From: Enterococcus mediterraneensis | GTDB lineage: Bacteria; Bacillota; Bacilli; Lactobacillales; Enterococcaceae | Direction: 5' to 3' | DNA length: 64,000 bases | NCBI RefSeq assembly: GCF_900604485.1 | Contig: NZ_UWOP01000001.1 | Span: 2,184,501-2,248,500, forward strand | Part shown: in pieces, positions 58,290 to 64,000 of the stretch | Numbering within the stretch: the stretch's first letter is position 1 | Layout: each line of letters starts with the position of its first letter | Notes under the pieces: model-generated | Told to the model about the DNA's origin: nothing | The model's database searches: none | The model's input: the letters and a program-made list of their open reading frames with translations, nothing else | Translations under genes and position numbers: made by a program

Positions 58290-58730
58290 GTGGAACGAGA
58301 TTTAGAAACAGTTAATGATTACCTGGTAAGTGTCTTCAATGATATCTTGACGATTGAAGAATCAGAATTAAAAAAATCACAATTCAATGATTTGTCGATC
58401 ACGGAGATGCATACCATCGAAGCAATCGGAATGTACAAAAAGAAGACCACCTCGGAAGTAGCCAAGGAACTTTCCATTACTGTCGGTACGCTGACAACAG
58501 CGATCAATCGTTTGGTAAAGAAGGGTTACGTGCAACGGATACGCAGCGAGGATGATCGGCGTGTGGTGAAATTAGGACTGACCAAAAAAGGAAAATTGCT
58601 TTTCCGGGTCCATCAATATTTTCATCGTCAAATGATCAAACGCGTGTTGCAAGACATGGGTGATGATGAAGAAGCTGTACTTTTAAAAGCTTTAAAAAAT
58701 TTACATGACTTTTTACAGGAATATAAGTGA
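58290..58730 (+). CDS. fabT: MarR-family fatty acid synthesis repressor FabT
   Basis: A 146-residue MarR-family regulator of the fab operon. The winged helix contains TSEVAKELSITVGTLTTAINRLVKKGYV and the wing RIRSEDDRRVVKLGLTKKG. GTG at 58290 with GGTGA upstream gives the usual FabT length; a TTG at 58275 is less likely. Its position as first gene of fabT-fabH-acpP-... and the operators upstream support the name. It overlaps the fabH start. Confidence 0.92.
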   Translation: MERDLETVNDYLVSVFNDILTIEESELKKSQFNDLSITEMHTIEAIGMYKKKTTSEVAKELSITVGTLTTAINRLVKKGYVQRIRSEDDRRVVKLGLTKKGKLLFRVHQYFHRQMIKRVLQDMGDDEEAVLLKALKNLHDFLQEYK

Positions 58731-59695
58731 AGATGATGGAATATTTTGGAAGAATTACTACAACAGCGAGCTATGTACCGCAAAAAATTATCACGAATCA
58801 GCAACTTTCAGAGATCATAGATACTTCCTCTGAGTGGATCTATTCCCGTACAGGTATCATGGAACGACATGTCGTAACTACTGAAAACACCTCGGATCTA
58901 TGTACTGAGGTAGCTCGTCAGCTATTACAAAAACGTTCATTACAGCCTGAAGAATTGGATTTCATTTTAGTAGCGACTATGTCACCGGATTATGTAACAC
59001 CTTCAGTTGCCTGCCAAGTGCAGGGAAACATCCAGGCAAACAATGCCTTTGCCTTTGATTTAAGCGCCGCTTGTTCAGGATTTGTCTACGCATTGTCGAT
59101 GGCTGAAAAACTGATCCGCACAGGTTCGAAAAAAGGCTTGGTGATCGGTGGAGAAGTATTATCGAAAGTTTTAGATTGGCAAGACCGCTCGACAGCCGTT
59201 TTGTTTGGCGACGGAGCAGCCGGGGTGTTGATCGAGGCTGATGATGAACCGATGATCATAAGAGAACTACTGCAAGCCGACGGAAAAAAAGCTCAGTCTT
59301 TGACATCGGGATTTGTGACAAATGAAAGTCCATATGCGCAAGGGACAAAACAATCTCCTTACTTAGCGATGCTGGGACGAGATATCTTTGATTTTGCGAC
59401 CCGCACGGTGGTTTCGCAAATCTCAGAAGTGATTGCCGATGATCAAGTAGATTACTTCATACTGCATCAGGCAAATGCGCGGATACTTGATAAAGTAGCG
59501 AAAAAATTAAAACAACCGCGAGAAAAATTTCTGCAAAATATGGCGAAGTATGGCAATACTTCTGCAGCAAGTATCCCAATTCTCTTGGACGAAGCTGTCA
59601 CAGATGGCAGGATCGTTTTGGGAAGCAAACAAAAGTTGGTGTTTTCAGGTTTTGGCGGAGGACTTACTTACGGTTCGATCCTGCTGAATATTTAA
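58727..59695 (+). CDS. fabH: 3-oxoacyl-ACP synthase III (FabH)
   Basis: Condenses an acyl-CoA primer with malonyl-ACP to start fatty acid synthesis. The 322-residue thiolase-fold enzyme has the catalytic Cys in DLSAACSGF (near residue 114), His in ILHQANARI and Asn in KYGNTSAASIP. The frame opens with a GTG at 58727 behind ACAGGA, overlapping the fabT stop by 4 bp; ATG codons at 58733 and 58736 are alternatives. Confidence 0.95.
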   Translation: MKMMEYFGRITTTASYVPQKIITNQQLSEIIDTSSEWIYSRTGIMERHVVTTENTSDLCTEVARQLLQKRSLQPEELDFILVATMSPDYVTPSVACQVQGNIQANNAFAFDLSAACSGFVYALSMAEKLIRTGSKKGLVIGGEVLSKVLDWQDRSTAVLFGDGAAGVLIEADDEPMIIRELLQADGKKAQSLTSGFVTNESPYAQGTKQSPYLAMLGRDIFDFATRTVVSQISEVIADDQVDYFILHQANARILDKVAKKLKQPREKFLQNMAKYGNTSAASIPILLDEAVTDGRIVLGSKQKLVFSGFGGGLTYGSILLNI

Positions 59696-59745
59696 TCCCT
59701 GTTCACAAATAAAATCAATCATAAAATTATTGGAGGACTATAAAC

Positions 59746-59970
59746 ATGGTATTCGAAAAAATTCAAGAAATCGTAGCAGAAGAGTTAGGTAAAGAAACTT
59801 CAGAAATTCAATTAAATACAAACATCCAAGAAGATCTAGAAGCAGACAGCTTGGATTTATTCCAAATCATCAATGAGATCGAAGATGAGTTCGATGTGAA
59901 GATCGAAGTTGAAGAAGGAATCAAAACAGTTGAAGATCTAGTTAAATACGTTGAAAAACAACAAGCCTAA
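59746..59970 (+). CDS. acpP: Acyl carrier protein
   Basis: Carries growing acyl chains on a phosphopantetheine arm. The 74-residue acidic four-helix protein has the attachment Ser35 in [10 protein letters not shown]. The length is standard, with a TTGGAGG SD. It lies within the fab operon after fabH. A 256-bp non-coding gap follows where relatives carry fabK. Confidence 0.96.
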   Translation: MVFEKIQEIVAEELGKETSEIQLNTNIQEDLEADSLDLFQIINEIEDEFDVKIEVEEGIKTVEDLVKYVEKQQA

Positions 59971-59989
59971 TTAACAGGTCGAGGGACTG

Positions 59990-60192
59990 TGACGAACGTC
60001 TATCAAGCGACAGTTACCTGAATTATATAAAGCTCTTGCTATGCAGCAGCTTATCCATCACAAAGCAATTTGTGTCCGGAATTTATATAGTTTGGGTATT
60101 TTTGCTAGTGTTGGGTGGTGTCACATTCCCTTTTCTTATAATGGAAAGAATGTTTTCTTTCTATTATAAGGAAATCAAAGCAATTGTTGATT
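59990..60192 (+). other. Structured non-coding spacer in the acpP-fabD gap
   Basis: No credible ORF. Visible inverted repeats: GACTGT...ACAGTT (about 59997-60015), AATTATATAAA with TTTATATAGTT (60021-60031, 60082-60092, one G-U pair), and TTTTCTTATAATGGAAAG with CTTTCTATTATAAGGAAA (60131-60148, 60157-60174, two mismatches). No terminator-like T run ends them. This may be an intra-operon regulatory or processed RNA, or scar left by loss of fabK. Confidence 0.4.
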
Positions 60193-60226
60193 CCTTAAAT
60201 AGCACGCCAAGTTAAAGGAGAAATGC

Positions 60227-61150
60227 ATGAAAACAGCTTTTATATTTAGCGGACAAGGTGCTCAATATCCCGGCATGGGAAAAGAGCTGTATGAACAAGA
60301 ACCTATCGTTCGTCAAACGTTTGCTCAAGCAAGTGAAGTTTTAGGCTATGACATGGCTGATTTATGTTTTACAGAAAATGATCAGCTGAATCAAACTGAA
60401 TATACACAACCAGCGATATTGACTGTTAGTATTGCATTTTGGCGAGTACTGGCAGAAAAAGGATTTCAAGCAGATGCTCTGGCGGGGTTGAGCTTGGGAG
60501 AATATTCGGCATTGGTTGCCAGTGGAGCGATCGATTTTCAAACAGCAGTCGCACTGGTTGCAAAGCGCGGAGCCTATATGACTCAAGCGGCACCGCAAGG
60601 AACCGGCAAAATGGTCGCTGTCATGAATACCCCTATTGAAACCATCGAAGAGTGTTGCCGCAAAGCTTTAACATTGGGAATCGTGGCTCCAGCCAATTAC
60701 AATACGCCGCAACAAATCGTCATCGGCGGAGAAGTCGCTGCGGTGGATGCTGCTTTAGAATATTTAAAAGAAGCAGGAGCTAAGCGGATGATCCCGCTAA
60801 ATGTCAGCGGACCGTTCCATACACCGCTCTTACAGCCTGCTGCAGAAAAACTGAGAGAGACATTGAAAGAAGTTGATTTTTCAAAAATGGCGGTCCCTGT
60901 TGTCAGTACCATGACAGCAAAGGTCATTTCTGAAGATGAGATCAAACATATATTAGAAAAACAAGTAATGTCGCCTGTACGTTTTTATGAAAGTATCGCG
61001 ACGTTCAAAGAATTAGGAATCACTCGAACCGTAGAAATCGGACCTGGAAAAGTCCTTACCGGTTTTATCAAAAAAATAGATCGAACAATTGACACGCTGC
61101 GGGTAGAAGATGCGGAAACATTGGCATCGACGATCGCTCAGTGGTCATAG
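60227..61150 (+). CDS. fabD: Malonyl-CoA-ACP transacylase
   Basis: Loads malonyl groups onto ACP. The 307-residue protein has the oxyanion-hole segment FIFSGQGAQYPGMG at the N-terminus, the catalytic serine in AGLSLGEYSAL (Ser near 90) and the catalytic histidine in NVSGPFHTPLL. AAAGGAG precedes the ATG. Followed by fabG after 9 bp. Confidence 0.96.
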   Translation: MKTAFIFSGQGAQYPGMGKELYEQEPIVRQTFAQASEVLGYDMADLCFTENDQLNQTEYTQPAILTVSIAFWRVLAEKGFQADALAGLSLGEYSALVASGAIDFQTAVALVAKRGAYMTQAAPQGTGKMVAVMNTPIETIEECCRKALTLGIVAPANYNTPQQIVIGGEVAAVDAALEYLKEAGAKRMIPLNVSGPFHTPLLQPAAEKLRETLKEVDFSKMAVPVVSTMTAKVISEDEIKHILEKQVMSPVRFYESIATFKELGITRTVEIGPGKVLTGFIKKIDRTIDTLRVEDAETLASTIAQWS

Positions 61151-61159
61151 GAGGAAGCG

Positions 61160-61897
61160 ATGGAACTTCAAGGAAAAAATGTTTTTGTAACAGGCAGCAC
61201 ACGAGGAATCGGTTTAGCGATCGCTGAAGCATTCGCTAAAGAAGGCGCGAATATCATTTTAAACGGCCGCGGCGAGATCTCTCAAGAATTGATCCAAAAG
61301 ATCCAACAACATCATGTGAAATGTATCGGTGTTTCCGGCGATATTTCTGATTTTGAGATTGCTGGTGAGATGATCGCCAGTGCAGAAAAAGATTTGGGCC
61401 CAATCAATATCTTGGTCAACAATGCTGGTATCACCAACGATAAATTATTGATGAGGATGTCTGCAGAAGATTTTGATAAAGTCTTGAAAATCAATCTGAC
61501 AGGAACCTTCAATATGACACAGCATATCACGAAAAAAATGTTGAAAGCTCGTGAAGGCCGCATCATCAATCTGACTTCTGTTTCCGGGTTGATCGGTAAT
61601 ATCGGTCAATCAAATTATTCAGCAAGTAAAGCCGGTGTCATTGGATTCACAAAATCTGTCGCACGAGAGCTTGCGGCAAGAGGGATCACCTGCAACGCGA
61701 TCGCTCCAGGTTTTATTGCTACTGATATGACAGAAACACTTTCTGATAAAGTAAAAGAACAAGTCACACAAAATATTCCTTTGCAACAATTCGGCACAAC
61801 CAATGATGTTGCTAATACTGCCGTATTTTTAGCAAAGAGCCCTTATATCACAGGTCAAGTCATTAACGTGGATGGCGGATTGGTCATGCACGGTTAA
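61160..61897 (+). CDS. fabG: 3-oxoacyl-ACP reductase
   Basis: NADPH-dependent reduction of 3-oxoacyl-ACP in each elongation cycle. The 245-residue short-chain dehydrogenase has the cofactor motif VTGSTRGIGLAIAEAF, NNAGITND, the catalytic Ser in LTSVSGLIGN and YSASKAG (Tyr/Lys), and a C-terminal TGQVINVDGGLVMHG. A GGAGG SD precedes the ATG. Tight operon spacing on both sides. Confidence 0.96.
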   Translation: MELQGKNVFVTGSTRGIGLAIAEAFAKEGANIILNGRGEISQELIQKIQQHHVKCIGVSGDISDFEIAGEMIASAEKDLGPINILVNNAGITNDKLLMRMSAEDFDKVLKINLTGTFNMTQHITKKMLKAREGRIINLTSVSGLIGNIGQSNYSASKAGVIGFTKSVARELAARGITCNAIAPGFIATDMTETLSDKVKEQVTQNIPLQQFGTTNDVANTAVFLAKSPYITGQVINVDGGLVMHG

Positions 61898-61912
61898 TAG
61901 GAGGAAAATGCA

Positions 61913-63148
61913 GTGAATCGAGTAGTTATCACAGGATATGGTGTAGCTTCACCCATCGGAAATGATGCAGAAACATTTTTAAACAGTTTAAAAGAAGGAA
62001 CGAACGGCATCTGTGAAATCACCCATTTTGATGCGGAAGATACAGGCATCAAATTAGCAGCCGAAGTAAAAGAGTTCCCTTTCGATAAATATTTCATCAA
62101 AAAAGATGCGAAACGGATGGATATGTTTTCTATCTATGGCGTCTATGCGGCTTTAGAAGCAATGGAAATGGCTAAATTCACGAAAGATGATGTCGATGTG
62201 GATCGTTTTGGTGTGATGGTAGGATCAGGGATCGGCGGTTTACAGACCATCCAAGACCAAGTGATCCGGATGCATGAAAAAGGATCAGCGCGCGTATCAC
62301 CGATGTTCGTACCGATGTCTATTGTGAACATGGTCGCAGGAAATATCGCATTGCGAGTCGGCGCGAAAGGAATCTGCACAAGTACAGTTACAGCCTGCGC
62401 ATCAGGAACGCATTCGATTGGAGAAGCATTCCGTAATATCAAACACGGCTATGCGGATATCATGTTGGCAGGCGGAGCGGAAGCTTCTATCAATCAAATC
62501 GGTATCGCCGGTTTTGCATCACTGACTGCATTGACCCGTGAAACAGATCCAAATAAAGCCTCTGTTCCTTTTGATAAAGACCGCAGCGGATTTGTCATGG
62601 GTGAAGGTGCCGGCGTTATGGTACTTGAATCTTATGAACATGCGAAAAAACGCGGTGCAACTATTTTAGCAGAAGTCGTAGGCTACGGCGCTAATTGCGA
62701 TGCCTACCATATGACTGCACCTAATCCTGATGGTTCAGGTGCCGGCAAAGCGATGCGGTTGGCTATGCAAGAAGCCGGGATCACCGGGGAAGAAGTTGGT
62801 TATGTGAATGCCCACGGTACAAGCACACCAGCTAATGACAAAGCCGAAGCGAAAGCTATCCAATATGGGTTGGGAGATACTTATAAAAATACTTATGTAA
62901 GCAGCACGAAGTCAATGACCGGTCATTTGCTGGGTGCAGCCGGCGGGATCGAAGCCATTGCCAGTCTATTGGCGCTGCAACATCAATTCGTACCGCCAAC
63001 CATCAACGTTCGCGAACAAGATCCGGAAATTGATCTGAACGTAGTAAAAAATCAAAGCCAACCGGCAGAATTAAATTACGCGCTGAGCAATTCGCTTGGC
63101 TTTGGCGGACATAATGCAGTGATCTGCCTAAAACGTTGGGGGGATTAA
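61913..63148 (+). CDS. fabF: 3-oxoacyl-ACP synthase II (FabF)
   Basis: Elongating condensing enzyme. The 411-residue thiolase-fold protein has the catalytic Cys in STVTACASGTHSIGEA (about residue 162), His in VNAHGTSTPANDKAE (about 302) and the second His in SMTGHLLGAAGG (about 338). The GTG start follows AGGAGG at good spacing. The stop is 2 bp before the accB start. Confidence 0.96.
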   Translation: MNRVVITGYGVASPIGNDAETFLNSLKEGTNGICEITHFDAEDTGIKLAAEVKEFPFDKYFIKKDAKRMDMFSIYGVYAALEAMEMAKFTKDDVDVDRFGVMVGSGIGGLQTIQDQVIRMHEKGSARVSPMFVPMSIVNMVAGNIALRVGAKGICTSTVTACASGTHSIGEAFRNIKHGYADIMLAGGAEASINQIGIAGFASLTALTRETDPNKASVPFDKDRSGFVMGEGAGVMVLESYEHAKKRGATILAEVVGYGANCDAYHMTAPNPDGSGAGKAMRLAMQEAGITGEEVGYVNAHGTSTPANDKAEAKAIQYGLGDTYKNTYVSSTKSMTGHLLGAAGGIEAIASLLALQHQFVPPTINVREQDPEIDLNVVKNQSQPAELNYALSNSLGFGGHNAVICLKRWGD

Positions 63149-63150
63149 GG

Positions 63151-63636
63151 ATGGAGATCCAAGAAATCAAAAATCTGCTGAATCGTTTTGATGAATCATC
63201 ATTGACCGAATTCAAATTACGAGAAAACAGTTTTGAACTTTATTTCAATAAAAATACGATGAGTCATGACTCTGATGCTGATAGAGTCGTGTCATTAGAG
63301 CCTGCCGCAAGCGGCGCTGTTCAAATGGCTCCAATCAGCCCAGTCAGCAGCGCAGTGGAAACAGCGCCGACACCTGCAAGTGAAACAGCTGAAGATACAA
63401 CAAAGGTCGTTTCACCGTTAGTCGGTTTGGTCTATCTGGCTCCTAGTGCCGACAAACCTGTCTTTAAAAAAGTTGGCGATCACGTGAAAAAAGGCGATGT
63501 ATTATGTATCGTTGAAGCGATGAAAGTCATGAACGAGATCACAAGTGATGTTTCAGGAGAAATCGTCGAAGTACTTGTGGAAAATGAGCAGGCAGTGGAA
63601 TACAACCAACCATTGTTTGCAGTGAAAGAAGGATAA
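63151..63636 (+). CDS. accB: Acetyl-CoA carboxylase biotin carboxyl carrier protein
   Basis: Carries biotin between the carboxylase and transcarboxylase of acetyl-CoA carboxylase. The 161-residue protein has an N-terminal helical region, an Ala/Pro/Thr-rich linker (about 50-80) and a C-terminal biotinyl domain with the lysine in EAMKVMNE (about residue 125). The ATG at 63151 follows GGGGGG at the end of fabF; a TTG at 63136 inside fabF is less likely. It follows fabF in the fab operon. Confidence 0.95.
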   Translation: MEIQEIKNLLNRFDESSLTEFKLRENSFELYFNKNTMSHDSDADRVVSLEPAASGAVQMAPISPVSSAVETAPTPASETAEDTTKVVSPLVGLVYLAPSADKPVFKKVGDHVKKGDVLCIVEAMKVMNEITSDVSGEIVEVLVENEQAVEYNQPLFAVKEG

Positions 63637-63640
63637 AGAA

Positions 63641-64000
63641 ATGTCTTTAATGACTGTTGAAGAAATCAAAAAAATCATTCCTCATCGATATCCATTTTTA
63701 CTGATCGATCGTGTGGAAGAAATGGAAATCGGCAAAAAAATCGTTGCCAAAAAGAATGTCTCTGTCAATGAACCGTTTTTCCAAGGACATTTTCCTCATG
63801 AACCGGTAATGCCGGGAGTATTGATCCTTGAAGCTATGGCTCAAGCCGGTGCAGTCGCTTTGTTATCGTTAGAAAATTTCCAAGGAAAGACTGCTTATTT
63901 TGGCGGGATCGATAAAGCAAAATTCCGCCGCAAAGTAACACCGGGGGATACATTGATGCTGGAAGTGGAGCTGTTGAAAGTCAAGTCCTCAGCCGGCATC
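63641..64000 (+). CDS. fabZ: 3-hydroxyacyl-ACP dehydratase FabZ (partial, runs off the window)
   Basis: Dehydrates 3-hydroxyacyl-ACP in fatty acid synthesis. The first 120 codons are present with no stop before the window edge. The hotdog-fold motifs are clear: [13 protein letters not shown] near the N-terminus, the catalytic histidine in [13 protein letters not shown] and the glutamate in [23 protein letters not shown] provides the SD, 4 bp after accB. The missing part should be about 20-30 residues. Confidence 0.93.
   Translation, partial: MSLMTVEEIKKIIPHRYPFLLIDRVEEMEIGKKIVAKKNVSVNEPFFQGHFPHEPVMPGVLILEAMAQAGAVALLSLENFQGKTAYFGGIDKAKFRRKVTPGDTLMLEVELLKVKSSAGI

Overview
The window looks like a chromosomal stretch of a low-to-moderate G+C Firmicute in the order Lactobacillales, most probably the genus Enterococcus. 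Supporting points are the gene order tsaB-rimI-tsaD, arcABC, rpsB-tsf-pyrH-frr-uppS-cdsA-eep-proS-polC, clpE-ptsHI, the bgsA/bgsB glycolipid pair and the FabT-controlled fab operon, plus enterococcal-type small proteins (DUF3042, DUF1827). The species cannot be fixed from sequence alone. Most of the window is ordinary core genome: strong Shine-Dalgarno sites, TTG/GTG starts with good SDs, and many intrinsic terminators, several bidirectional between convergent genes. I see no rRNA, tRNA, CRISPR array, insertion sequence or phage gene.

Layout: (1) 1-5467, the end of an FAD/NAD(P)-binding protein, a DUF3042 gene and the Leloir operon galKETR with paired operator-like palindromes around its -10 box. 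(2) 5474-10051, an accessory block: an Mga-type regulator divergent from a repeat-rich LPXTG surface protein with a KxYKxGKxW-like signal peptide, then an unrecognised 248-residue protein. (3) 10300-13004, tsaB, two GNAT acetyltransferases and tsaD (t6A tRNA modification). (4) 13092-20343, an arginine block: Crp/Fnr-type arcR, arcABC, a T-box leader plus argS, and argR. No arcD antiporter is present. (5) 20568-33911, translation and envelope genes: rpsB, tsf, pyrH, frr, uppS, cdsA, eep, a ProRS-family gene and polC. (6) 33994-44429, RNA methylation, recX, mutY, a cell-wall amidase, an AI-2E family transporter, a CNNM/CBS protein and prfC. (7) 44743-46432, an AT-rich decaying segment with an orphan EntA-type immunity gene and small membrane ORFs, two of them interrupted by stop codons. 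(8) 46587-57079, lctO, DUF1827, clpE with a CtsR-like operator, ptsHI, bgsA/bgsB, a 3-hydroxyisobutyrate dehydrogenase family gene and ykuJ. (9) 57098-64000, a stand-alone UvrC-N-terminal-like nuclease and the operon fabT-fabH-acpP-fabD-fabG-fabF-accB-fabZ, with fabZ cut by the window edge. The fabK gene found between acpP and fabD in related operons is absent.

The most notable observation is the gene in the usual proS position (27657-29306). It is a complete 549-codon frame, but the ProRS aminoacylation motifs (GPTHEE, most of motif 2, the GIEIGHIF proline loop, motif 3 with its arginine) are replaced, while much of the scaffold including the inserted editing domain is still recognisable. 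By inference it is a catalytically inactive or re-purposed ProRS paralogue, and a functional ProRS must then be encoded elsewhere. Secondary points are the Mga/LPXTG/unknown module, an ArgR that lacks one of the usual arginine-binding aspartates, the missing arcD and fabK with a structured spacer in the fabK gap, and the decayed immunity locus.
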